Below the pieces are notes generated by a model. It did not search any database. It was not told where the DNA came from and saw nothing but the letters and a program-made list of their open reading frames with translations. Position numbers and translations under genes: made by a program. DNA of 64,000 nt from CAWBKV01 sp041946675 (GTDB taxonomy: Archaea > Halobacteriota > Methanosarcinia > Methanotrichales > Methanotrichaceae), in NCBI GenBank assembly GCA_041946675.1, contig JBHGAU010000001.1:1-64000 (forward strand). Direction: 5' to 3'. Below, in pieces: positions 9,495-16,971 of this stretch (the stretch's first letter is position 1; every line of letters begins with the position of its first letter).

Positions 9495-9986
9495 ATGACA
9501 ATACTCACAGGCGCAGAGGCAGCGGGCCTCGTGGAATCCATGATAGATGAGGGAGTGCAGATACAGATGTGCGGCATAGAGCTTACGCTTGCCCGCATTG
9601 AACGCTTCCTATCCGCTGGAGCGCTTGGATATGAGAATATTGAGCGCCAGCTTCCAGAGACTGAACTGATTCAGTTTGATGAGTCGGGATGGATAATGCT
9701 TGAACAGGGATCTTATCTCGTTACATTCAATGAGATTGTAAATATCCCAAAGGACATTGCAGCTTTGGGTCGTCCAAGATCAAGCCTCTTACGCAGCGGT
9801 GTAACTCTCGGAACGGCACTTTGGGACCCGGGCTACCGTGGGCGCAGCCAGAGCCTTCTTGTAGTGCACAATCCTCTGGGTATCCGGCTTAAGAAGAATG
9901 CAAGGCTTATGCAGCTCGTATTCTTCAGGCTTGGAAGAGCGGCGGATAAGACATACTCGGGCATATATCAAAATGAGAATGTTTAG
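9495..9986 (+). CDS. dut: Deoxyuridine triphosphatase / dCTP deaminase family
   Basis: A 163-residue protein of the homotrimeric dCTP deaminase/dUTPase family. The family signature RPRSSLLRSGV is at about 95-105, and the nucleotide-binding stretch ALWDPGYRGRSQ follows. The short archaeal form with this RSSLxRxG motif is usually annotated as dUTP diphosphatase, which removes dUTP and supplies dUMP for thymidylate. Deaminase activity cannot be excluded from sequence alone. It stands alone, with a promoter-like A/T-rich patch about 40-60 bases upstream. Confidence 0.85.
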   Translation: MTILTGAEAAGLVESMIDEGVQIQMCGIELTLARIERFLSAGALGYENIERQLPETELIQFDESGWIMLEQGSYLVTFNEIVNIPKDIAALGRPRSSLLRSGVTLGTALWDPGYRGRSQSLLVVHNPLGIRLKKNARLMQLVFFRLGRAADKTYSGIYQNENV

Positions 9987-10033
9987 GAAGCTTTAATCCA
10001 AATGCAATTTTTAAATCTCGAATATAGATTCAA

Positions 10034-10483
10034 TCAATTATAGAACGTCGTATATCCATGTGGTGTGCCCTCAACGCCGCGGCTGAGATAAGCAGCGTTA
10101 AGTAGAGATGTATTCTCATAGATTGTACCTGCCGTTGGCCTCGTATAGCCCTTTATTAGGAATATCGCTCTTTTGATCGGCGGAACAACCGAGCTTTCAG
10201 CAGAGATCTTAAATCCGATGCCGTTCATTGGCCTTGCAGTCGCATTGCCAGTAATGATAAAAACATCTCCATTTGAAGCGTCGGCTTGATCGAAATTGGT
10301 TTCATTTATTGATTTATTATCTATATTCGAAGGGTTTATACTTGAATTGTTAAAAGTTCCATTATCAGAAGTTCCATTTTTCTCAGAGATATTATTTAAT
10401 TTAGCAGTATAATTCTCTTGAGCCGCTGAGGCAACTATTGTTATGCCGAGCAGGATTATAATAGATATAAATCGGTTATTCAT
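10034..10483 (-). CDS. Small secreted Asn-rich protein
   Basis: A 149-residue protein with a signal peptide (NRFISIIILLGITIVASA), then a region of about 70 residues crowded with Asn-X-Ser/Thr sequons (NGT, NNSS, NET), then a compact C-terminal domain containing GDVFIITGNATARP and ending near TPHG. The same C-terminal motif and PHG ending recur in the secreted protein at 15033-15470, so these are paralogues. GGAAGGT lies before the ATG. It is probably an exported glycoprotein; its function is unknown. Confidence 0.75.
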   Translation of the reverse strand: MNNRFISIIILLGITIVASAAQENYTAKLNNISEKNGTSDNGTFNNSSINPSNIDNKSINETNFDQADASNGDVFIITGNATARPMNGIGFKISAESSVVPPIKRAIFLIKGYTRPTAGTIYENTSLLNAAYLSRGVEGTPHGYTTFYN

Positions 10484-10701
10484 GTTTACCTTCCGCCCAT
10501 TGGATGGCTTGCTGGATTATTAATCTAACTGCTCAATCGCAAACGTGACAGCCGTTTCAACAGCTTTTTATACATAACAATTGTTAAGACAGAAATTGCC
10601 GCCATCAGTTGTTATATAGAATATAGGAGCGCTTTAATAGGGATATGCCTCCGTCTCGGCAAGATAAAGTTTAACTGATCTCTGGAAGATGAGTGATTAC
10701 A

Positions 10702-11430
10702 ATGATCACCGACAAAGATCTCAGAAGATATGATCGGCAGATAAAGCTCTTGGGGGTAGATGGCCAGGAGAAACTAAAAGGAACCAAAGTATTCATCGCT
10801 GGCGCAGGCGGCCTCGGCTCTCCTATCTCTATCTATCTGGCAGCAGCAGGTATTGGGAGAATAGTTCTTGTGGACAAAGACGTGGTGGATCTCAGCAACC
10901 TGAATCGTCAGATACTCTACTCGGAGAAGGATGTCGGAAAAAGCAAGGCACTATCGGCTGGAGAAAAGCTCAGAGGGATGAACTCCGACATCAGCATAGA
11001 GGCGATCCCTGAAACTCTGGATGAGGACAATGCATCCAGCCTGGTGGGAGATGCAGATCTAATCGTCGATGCTATGGATAACTTTGAAACCAGATACCTG
11101 CTCAATAAAATCGCTCTTGCAAAGAATATCCCGTTCATCCATGGTGCCATTTATGGATTTCACGGCCAGGCTACTACAGTTCTGCCCGGAAAGACAGCCT
11201 GCTTAAGGTGCATCTTCACCCGGGCGCCGCCTCCTGCAACGTTTCCAGTAATAGGCGTCACTCCAGGGGTTATCGGCCTGATCCAGGCGACTGAGGCAAT
11301 AAAATATCTTACAGGTGTAGGCGAGCTTCTCGCAAATAAGCTCCTCATATGGGATGGCCTCAAGCTCTCTATAGAGACCATTGATCTGGAAAGAGATCAG
11401 GCTTGCATAGATTGCGGGAGACGATGCTGA
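10702..11430 (+). CDS. E1-like adenylyltransferase (ThiF/MoeB/HesA family)
   Basis: A 242-residue Rossmann-fold enzyme that should adenylate the C-terminal Gly of a ubiquitin-like sulfur carrier. Seen: YDRQIKLLGVDGQ at the N-terminus, ATP-binding GAGGLGSP, DLSNLNRQ with the arginine finger, and two CxxC pairs (CLRC, CIDC) for structural zinc. The ATG at 10702 is chosen; an in-frame GTG lies at 10693. It is followed after one base by thiI and then by a MoaD/ThiS-like carrier. This suggests a sulfur relay for tRNA thiolation, molybdopterin or thiamine, or protein conjugation of the SAMP type. Which carrier it serves is inferred from position. Confidence 0.88.
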   Translation: MITDKDLRRYDRQIKLLGVDGQEKLKGTKVFIAGAGGLGSPISIYLAAAGIGRIVLVDKDVVDLSNLNRQILYSEKDVGKSKALSAGEKLRGMNSDISIEAIPETLDEDNASSLVGDADLIVDAMDNFETRYLLNKIALAKNIPFIHGAIYGFHGQATTVLPGKTACLRCIFTRAPPPATFPVIGVTPGVIGLIQATEAIKYLTGVGELLANKLLIWDGLKLSIETIDLERDQACIDCGRRC

Positions 11431-11431
11431 A

Positions 11432-12511
11432 ATGTATCTCCTAAGGTATTCCGAGATAGCGCTTAAATCCCTGCCAGTACGCAGGCGCTGGGAAGATGTG
11501 CTTATCTCAAACATTCAGAAGGCACTCCCGAAATGCAAGGTCAGAAAGAGCTGGGGAAGGATCTGGCTGGAAGGTCCAGTTGATCCGGAGAGGCTGAAGA
11601 AAGTCTTCGGCATAGTATCATTCTCGGAGTGCGAGCGCTGTTCGCTGCAGGATCTGGATTCCTACATCATGGACTTTTGTGCGAGATCGGCCTTGAGCGA
11701 GGCAAAAACGTTTGCCTTGAGACTTCGCAGAGTCGGTGATCATCCGTTCACCTCTCAGGAGAAGACTGTAGAGTTGGCCGATAAGATCCTGGAACGGTTC
11801 GCAAACCTGAAGGTAAACCTAGACGATCCCGATGTAACTATCCATGTGGAGATAAGGGACTGGAACTGCTACCTTTACCGTGATGTGATAAAGGGCGCTG
11901 GAGGCTTGCCATTAGGTGTGGAAGGAAAGCTGGTGGCTCTCTTCTCGGGAGGCATAGATTCGCCTGTGGCTGCCTGGATGATGATGAAGCGCGGCTGCAA
12001 GATTATTCCAGTCTATGCAGATCTTGACTTCTTTTCCAGCGAGAGCGCCCTGAAAAGGGCTGAGGCTGTGATTGAGGCACTCAGGGCATATCAGCCGGAT
12101 ATTGAGCTTCGGGTAGTGAAAGATGATTTCCTGAGGAGAGCGAAAGAGATTCTGCAGAAAGGCAACTTGGAAAACTATACATGCCTTGTCTGTAAGCGCC
12201 GCATGTACCGCGTCGCAGAGTCAATCGCCAATGAGGTTGGTGCCAAAGGTATTGTCACGGGCGAGTCTCTGGGACAGGTCGCGTCGCAGACCCTTGATAA
12301 CCTCTTTGTCCTGGATAGCGCAATCAATATGCCAATTTACAGGCCGCTCATAGGCTTTGATAAAGTTGAAGCGGAGGGGATTGCCAGAAAGATTGGAACC
12401 TTCGATGCATCTATCATGCCTGCAGAAAGCTGCAAGGCAGTACCTCATAAGCCTGCAACTAAAGGCAAGCTTGAGAAGGTGCTGAAGGTCGAGGAGGAGC
12501 TCGGACTATAG
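11432..12511 (+). CDS. thiI: tRNA 4-thiouridine synthase ThiI
   Basis: A 359-residue enzyme with an N-terminal ferredoxin-like plus THUMP region (about 1-170) and a PP-loop ATPase motif FSGGIDSP (about 170-177). It makes s4U8 in tRNA. It lacks the C-terminal rhodanese domain, as is usual in archaea, but has TCLVCKRR and ESCKAV cysteines. Such cysteines in methanogen ThiI were reported to hold an Fe-S cluster and accept sulfide. It starts one base after the E1-like gene, so the two are almost certainly co-transcribed. Confidence 0.93.
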   Translation: MYLLRYSEIALKSLPVRRRWEDVLISNIQKALPKCKVRKSWGRIWLEGPVDPERLKKVFGIVSFSECERCSLQDLDSYIMDFCARSALSEAKTFALRLRRVGDHPFTSQEKTVELADKILERFANLKVNLDDPDVTIHVEIRDWNCYLYRDVIKGAGGLPLGVEGKLVALFSGGIDSPVAAWMMMKRGCKIIPVYADLDFFSSESALKRAEAVIEALRAYQPDIELRVVKDDFLRRAKEILQKGNLENYTCLVCKRRMYRVAESIANEVGAKGIVTGESLGQVASQTLDNLFVLDSAINMPIYRPLIGFDKVEAEGIARKIGTFDASIMPAESCKAVPHKPATKGKLEKVLKVEEELGL

Positions 12512-12555
12512 CATCAAATATATAGAAAAAATTATGATCTATTCGAGTGGTCAAT

Positions 12556-12834
12556 ATGAAGGTACATATCAGAGCGTTCGCAAATTTTAGGGATATCTTA
12601 GGAAATGATCGTGATATAGAAATCCAGGAAGGATCCACGGCAGGAGATCTTCTGCAGAGCCTGATATCCAGCAACCGGAATCTCAGGGCTGCCATCTTCG
12701 ATGAGGCTGGCAATATTAGAGAATATATCATTATTATGAAGAATAGGAAGAATATTGAGTATTTACAGGGCTTGAATACCGCACTTGATGAAGGCGATGA
12801 AGTGGCAATACTTCCTCCAGTGGCAGGCGGATGA
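12556..12834 (+). CDS. MoaD/ThiS-type ubiquitin-like sulfur carrier
   Basis: A 92-residue beta-grasp protein ending in PVAGG. The C-terminal Gly-Gly is the site that becomes adenylated and thiocarboxylated. The start chosen is ATG 12556 (MKVHIRAFANFRD); an in-frame GTG at 12547 is possible. It lies 45-50 bases after thiI on the same strand, with an E1-like enzyme one gene further up. It could serve molybdopterin synthesis (MoaD), thiamine (ThiS) or SAMP-like modification; the sequence does not decide. Confidence 0.85.
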   Translation: MKVHIRAFANFRDILGNDRDIEIQEGSTAGDLLQSLISSNRNLRAAIFDEAGNIREYIIIMKNRKNIEYLQGLNTALDEGDEVAILPPVAGG

Positions 12835-12996
12835 TGCAGCAGTCGGGCCGGGTGAAGGGTTAACCAAGGGAAAAACAAGAAAGCGACCGGTTTTTTCGCC
12901 ACTGAAGAGCTTAAGAAAAAGACAGGGTTATCAATAGGTATTGATTCTAGAGCCGAATATATAATCTGCTTCCCTGAACATCTAAAAGATAAAGAT

Positions 12997-13521
12997 CTAG
13001 AATGTAAAGAGGGCAGGCCCAATAGCATAATATGATTCGGCAGGTATTCCATTTATGAGTCCATTTGCATCGGGCTCAGGCATTCCTTCATTCTGGTTGA
13101 AGCTCTCATCGATCTTGTGCACTGGACTCAAAGTCCCGCTGGCAAAGTACGTCTGTTTAGCTCCATTCTGCGATGTATCTGTTGCAGATGTCTGGCTATT
13201 CGTATTGGCGATTGTGTTGCTTCCAAGCCAATCTGTAGGGGTTACAGTAGTATCTTGCGGCTTCACCAAATCGCTTTTTATCTCTGGGTTGCCTTTAGGC
13301 TCTCCTCCCCAATCGGCTGTTGTGTTATTGGATGCTGTACTGCTGCTATTATTGCTGCCTGGAGAAACTGGTCTCGGGTTATCCGCCAAGTAGTTGCTTA
13401 TCCATGCCCTTCCGAAGTCGCCGCCTACATTCTGGACCTTATCAGAGCCGCTGCATAATGCAATTGCAGAGATAGTAAGGCAGAACAATATGAACATAAT
13501 CGTCATGAATTTTATCTTCAC
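12997..13521 (-). CDS. Small secreted Ser/Thr/Asn-rich protein
   Basis: A 174-residue exported protein: signal peptide (MTIMFILFCLTISAIALCSG), a low-complexity middle rich in Ser, Asn and Thr with sequons (NNSS, NNTT), and a C-terminal part containing GLINGIPAESYYAIGP. The start is GTG at 13521, with a strong GGAGGCGG ribosome site upstream. It is not clearly related to the two other small secreted proteins nearby except in composition and strand. Function unknown. Confidence 0.7.
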   Translation of the reverse strand: MKIKFMTIMFILFCLTISAIALCSGSDKVQNVGGDFGRAWISNYLADNPRPVSPGSNNSSSTASNNTTADWGGEPKGNPEIKSDLVKPQDTTVTPTDWLGSNTIANTNSQTSATDTSQNGAKQTYFASGTLSPVHKIDESFNQNEGMPEPDANGLINGIPAESYYAIGPALFTF

Positions 13522-13701
13522 TTTACCGCCTCCTTAGGCAACTTCTTCCTGTTTGCCCTTTATCGGCATATTAGCATAAGGGCTATATAAATTCCTGAGA
13601 TATCCTATGGTGAAATCACCTTATCATAGTTTTAATAAATATTCTCGATATCAACAGGATCTGCGATCAACTCAAATAGAAGTTGTGCTTGAATTCAGTT
13701 T

Positions 13702-14967
13702 ATGAGCAATCAATCTCTTATGATTGACTCGAAGAGCTTCGTATCGAGAGATAAGAACAGCATTCTAGTTGTTATTGGTTGCTCAATAGCCATCTTCTGG
13801 CCTGGAGCCATGATCTTCGGCTTTCCGGGAGTGATGGCATCTGCCTGGCAGGGCATGTTTCACATCGGCCGTGGAGAAACAGGGAATATACTGTTCTTCG
13901 TTCTTGCTGCTGTAGGAATCTTCATGTTTCTGGCGGGATACTGGCAGGAGCGTTATGGTACAAAAGCAATGATCGCAATAGGCATTCTCACATGCAGCCT
14001 CAGCGCCGTCATTGTCGGCTATGCATCAGGCATTGTATGGCTGTATGTATGGGCTTTTATAATAGGCGCTTCATCCAGTTTCGTCTACACTCCAGCATTG
14101 ACTATAGTCCAGAGGCTGTATCCGCAGAAGAGGGGGCTTGTATCCGGCGTAGTGAACCTTACTTTTGGATTATCGGCTGCAGTTATGTCGCCATTATTCG
14201 GATATATGCTGAAATCTCTCGGATATCTGAATATGAACCTCGTCATAGCGGTCATATCGCTTATAACAGGCCTCGGAGCCCTCTCTATTATTAAGGCCCC
14301 TGATACTATCCCTGCTATGATAGCAAAGCCTTCAGGGGCGCAATCTTCAGGGACAAAGGCTGCGGGTATCAGATGGCCTGAGGAATCTCTAACCTTGCGG
14401 GAAAGCACTCGAACACGCAACTTCTGGCTTCTCTGGGGCACCTGGGCGATGCAGGGTGCAGCGACAATCTCAATGGTTGTGCTTTCGACAAGTTACGGTC
14501 TATCAAAAGGTTTTACTCTGGAAGCAGCAGTCTTTATCCTGATAGCATTCAATATTGCCAACGGCATAGGGCGGCTGATATCGGGATATCTATCGGATAT
14601 CATTGGCCGAAACATGACAATGAGCATAGTTTTCTTTGCTGCGGGTGGGGCCTATTTGATCTTGCCTCAGAGCAGCAATCTCATTGTGTGCTCAATACTC
14701 GCAGCTTTTGTGGGGCTATCACATGGGACATTATTCACCGTCTCAGCTCCCCTGGTCTATGACTGCTTCGGCTTCAAGCACTTTGGGGCCATATTTGGGC
14801 TGGTATTCACAGCCTACGGCTTCATTTCCGGGCTAATAGGACCATCGCTCAGCGGATATATATTGGATGTAACGGATGGAAACTTCTTCATAGTGTTCAC
14901 GTATCTCGGCGTATTCTGCATCCTATCCGGATTATGTATCAGGCTGGTCGTGCCATCGCGGCGTTGA
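13702..14967 (+). CDS. MFS transporter, oxalate/formate antiporter (OFA)-like
   Basis: A 421-residue permease with 12 predicted helices in two halves, separated by a hydrophilic loop around residues 205-235. The OFA-type MFS pattern is visible: N-terminal GFPGVMASAWQGMF, RYGTKAMI between helices 2 and 3, and FGFKHFGAIFGLVFTAYGF late in the protein. Members exchange small carboxylates; the substrate here is unknown. It stands alone, and A/T-rich promoter-like DNA (TTTTAATAAATATT) lies at about 13630. Confidence 0.85.
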   Translation: MSNQSLMIDSKSFVSRDKNSILVVIGCSIAIFWPGAMIFGFPGVMASAWQGMFHIGRGETGNILFFVLAAVGIFMFLAGYWQERYGTKAMIAIGILTCSLSAVIVGYASGIVWLYVWAFIIGASSSFVYTPALTIVQRLYPQKRGLVSGVVNLTFGLSAAVMSPLFGYMLKSLGYLNMNLVIAVISLITGLGALSIIKAPDTIPAMIAKPSGAQSSGTKAAGIRWPEESLTLRESTRTRNFWLLWGTWAMQGAATISMVVLSTSYGLSKGFTLEAAVFILIAFNIANGIGRLISGYLSDIIGRNMTMSIVFFAAGGAYLILPQSSNLIVCSILAAFVGLSHGTLFTVSAPLVYDCFGFKHFGAIFGLVFTAYGFISGLIGPSLSGYILDVTDGNFFIVFTYLGVFCILSGLCIRLVVPSRR

Positions 14968-15032
14968 TTTGGATTGGGAAGATAGCCGGTATTAAGCATA
15001 ATCATGCCTGACATTAATAGCAGCAGATGAAT

Positions 15033-15470
15033 TTATACCATGCCGTGAGGCTTCGCCTGTACAACATACCACAGGTTGCTTGCATTTTTCGCAGATGGTG
15101 CCGGGATATCCACATTGTAGGCTGATTTATTGCCTATCACATCATTTCCAATTATGAAAACAGCCTCCCCGGATTGAACTGTTGATAGATTAATAGAGGT
15201 ATTGGCATCGGTATTATTCACCGGTTTAATGCTCTCCGGCTTGGCTATATTAACGGATGTATTATTCTCTGCCGAAGCGTTCAGGCTTGTGTTGCCTGGC
15301 GCTGTATTATTTTGAATGGTATTATTCAGAATGGTATTATTCAGAACGGTATTATTCAATGTCATATTGCTGATATTATCCATGCTGCTGTTTTCTTGGG
15401 CAATGGCTATTATTAACGATGCACTAAATATAACTAGGATGCCGATAAGGCACACAGACAGGCTGCTCAT
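15033..15470 (-). CDS. Small secreted protein with NNT repeat
   Basis: A 145-residue exported protein. After a signal peptide (CLIGILVIFSASLIIAIAQ) comes a run of five-residue units of the type LNNTV/LNNTI, each one an N-glycosylation sequon, then a C-terminal domain with GEAVFIIGNDVIGN and a PHG ending. That domain matches the protein at 10034-10483 (GDVFIITGN, TPHG), so the two are paralogues with different linkers. It is likely a heavily glycosylated surface protein; role unknown. Confidence 0.75.
   Translation of the reverse strand: MSSLSVCLIGILVIFSASLIIAIAQENSSMDNISNMTLNNTVLNNTILNNTIQNNTAPGNTSLNASAENNTSVNIAKPESIKPVNNTDANTSINLSTVQSGEAVFIIGNDVIGNKSAYNVDIPAPSAKNASNLWYVVQAKPHGMV
15304..15363 (-). 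repeat. 15-bp minisatellite encoding NNT sequons
   Basis: Four head-to-tail units of about 15 bp (plus-strand consensus GTATTATTCAGAATG) start at 15304, 15319, 15334 and 15349. In the minus-strand gene they encode repeated NNT-containing pentapeptides. Units differ by one to three bases, as expected from slippage followed by drift. Confidence 0.9.
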
Positions 15471-15603
15471 GGTAGTTCCTCTATCCCGCGAGGCTGCCTT
15501 TAGGGAATATTAACCTATCGCCTTATGCTGCAATTATGCTCAATATCGAGGCAAGTGTGGCATTTGCAGAAAGCAGATAGATTGGGATTTGTAAGTTATG
15601 GAT

Positions 15604-15717
15604 TTATTTCATGCCTTTAGCCCAATCGGCGATCCAATCGAATACTGCCATGTGAACCTTTTCAGCAGACTCATCCAGACAGTGGCCAGCGCCATCATAG
15701 ACCAATAGCCGTTTAGG
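15604..15717 (-). pseudogene. C-terminal fragment of an alpha/beta hydrolase
   Basis: The minus strand reads PKRLLVYDGAGHC and then about 23 further residues to a TAA at 15604-15606. This is the typical C-terminus of a dienelactone-hydrolase-like alpha/beta hydrolase, with the catalytic His in GAGH. Nothing upstream continues it: the frame runs into the TnpB fossil near 15720. No start or nucleophile motif remains, so this is a truncated relic, probably cut by the insertion of that element. Confidence 0.65.
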
Positions 15718-15725
15718 AAAAAGAC

Positions 15726-15947
15726 AGGGCTAATGGATACAAACCCGTACCTATTACAGAAGTAGTAAAGAGAGTTGAATTGGCATATCAGGCTTTCTTC
15801 AGCAGAGTCAAGGAAACCGAAGATCCTGGCTATCCCAGGTTCAAGGGATATGGCAGGTGCGGCAGCTTTACCTATACTCGGACAGGCTTTTTACGGCTGG
15901 AACCGACGCAGATGTCCAGACAACTGAGGAGACAGCAATGTGCCTGA
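15726..15947 (+). pseudogene. TnpB (IS605-family OrfB) fossil
   Basis: The plus strand encodes ITEVVKRVELAYQAFFSRVK, then PGYPRFKGYG and SFTYTRTGF, the hallmark N-terminal region of IS200/IS605 TnpB proteins, ending at TGA 15945-15947. No start, no RuvC domain and no TnpA are present, so this is an internal fragment of about 70 residues. It abuts a truncated hydrolase on its left and an RHH gene on its right. Confidence 0.8.
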
Positions 15948-15965
15948 ACGATATCCTTTTTAACT

Positions 15966-16331
15966 ATGGTTGACTATGGTAAACACATGGGTGCGTCGAA
16001 CAAAGAAACTGCTCAACCTGTATCGGTGTCAATAGGAGCAAAGATCGCGCCTGCTGAAGCGGCGCAGATCCGAGAGCTGATCAAGGCAGGCGTGTATCTC
16101 AATGAATCTGATTTTGTGAGAGATGCCATCAGACATAGGCTATCCGAAATCAAGGTCATCAAATGCAGGGATATCGATTATGAGACAGCTAAGAGAGAGG
16201 TCCTCGGCTACTACAAGAGCCGAGGAGAGGCATACCCAGATGAGGCTGCAGAAGACCTTGAACTTGATTTTGATGTCGTCATGAAGGCAACAAAGGAGCT
16301 GCGCAAGGAAGGCAGGCTGGTGGAAGCATAG
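15966..16331 (+). CDS. Ribbon-helix-helix regulator (antitoxin-like)
   Basis: A 121-residue protein with an RHH/CopG-type DNA-binding segment at about 20-60 (VSVSIGAKIAPAEAAQIREL, then YLNESDFVRDAIRHRL). A charged C-terminal half (DEAAEDLELDFDVVMKATKEL) could bind a partner. The ATG at 15966 is used; ATG 15987 is an alternative. It lies in a region of gene relics. A small open frame follows at 16346, but no known toxin is recognisable, so a toxin-antitoxin role is unproven. Confidence 0.75.
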   Translation: MVDYGKHMGASNKETAQPVSVSIGAKIAPAEAAQIRELIKAGVYLNESDFVRDAIRHRLSEIKVIKCRDIDYETAKREVLGYYKSRGEAYPDEAAEDLELDFDVVMKATKELRKEGRLVEA

Positions 16332-16345
16332 CGGACTGCTATGAG

Positions 16346-16519
16346 ATGGGCGATACTTTACATGGTTCGAAAATATATGCCGAATCCAGAAAGGTAGACG
16401 GCCCAAGGGTGATAGTGAAAACAGGAAGACACAGAGCACAGAGCATCACGTTAATCGAGAATGCCAAGGCCATAATTGTCAGGAAATTGAAGTACGTTTA
16501 TAAGGAGAAAGAGGATTAA
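16346..16519 (+). CDS. Possible small basic protein, 57 aa
   Basis: Open frame from ATG 16346 to TAA 16519, 14 bases after the RHH gene. It reads MGDTLHGSKIYAE at the start and has a basic C-terminal half (AIIVRKLKYVYKEKED). Composition is protein-like and the spacing fits an operon with the RHH gene, where a toxin would be expected. I do not recognise a family. Part of it (around 16424-16440) overlaps a DNA stretch, GACACAGAGCACAGAGCA, that looks like a dispersed repeat, so it may be spurious. Confidence 0.35.
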   Translation: MGDTLHGSKIYAESRKVDGPRVIVKTGRHRAQSITLIENAKAIIVRKLKYVYKEKED

Positions 16520-16544
16520 CGGTTGCCAAATTTAAATTTTCGAA

Positions 16545-16610
16545 TCACCACAGGTACACGAAGTTAAAGAGATTTTAATATTATTATTTTTCTCTGAGTC
16601 TCTGCGGTGA
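16545..16610. repeat. Imperfect inverted repeat of the CACAGAG type
   Basis: The left arm TCACCACAGGTACACGAAG (16545-16563) pairs imperfectly with the right arm CTCTGAGTCTCTGCGGTGA (16592-16610) around an A/T-rich centre. It resembles short dispersed palindromic repeats with an ACCACAGAGACACAGAG core that I recall from many prokaryotic genomes. It is probably a MITE or REP-like relic. Confidence 0.5.
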
Positions 16611-16657
16611 AGCCATAAGTACTTTTACCTTACACCCTACGAAACAGCGAAGAGCCC

Positions 16658-16762
16658 TTGGATAAAGAGACAGAAGAGAAAATGGCAGAGGCTTTGAGAG
16701 ATCTCAAGGAGGGTAGATCTCTCACCAGTCAAGAGGTTCGGAGGATGCTGGAGTCATCCTGA
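16658..16762 (+). CDS. Small antitoxin-like protein, possibly truncated
   Basis: Frame of 34 residues from TTG 16658 (or 26 from ATG 16682) to TGA 16762, with EALRDLKEGRSLTSQEVRRM. This resembles the C-terminal segment of RelB/Phd-like antitoxins (DIKAGRVYSxEEVRxxL). No toxin follows within 200 bases. It is more likely a remnant than a working antitoxin. Confidence 0.35.
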   Translation: MDKETEEKMAEALRDLKEGRSLTSQEVRRMLESS

Positions 16763-16971
16763 TGTTTCAGGTCATCTATCTCTTCCATGTTGATGAATAG
16801 ATAAACCATGAAAGCGGCTTACATGCGCCGGAGAATGGCGATTGTACAATATCATTTCATCCTTTAATCCAGATGCCATTCTGCAATAGCAACTTACAAA
16901 TATAACGATTTACAAAGCCGGTCTCTATCCTTTCAAGGGATCATACATTCGAATGTAACGGAGGGAAGACA

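Noticed and set aside
12862..13033. Open frame after the MoaD-like gene (KKATGFFATEELKKKTGLS...)
   Set aside because: Protein-like, but no start codon is available and its end overlaps the secreted gene on the other strand; I could not name a family, so it is left as a possible relic.
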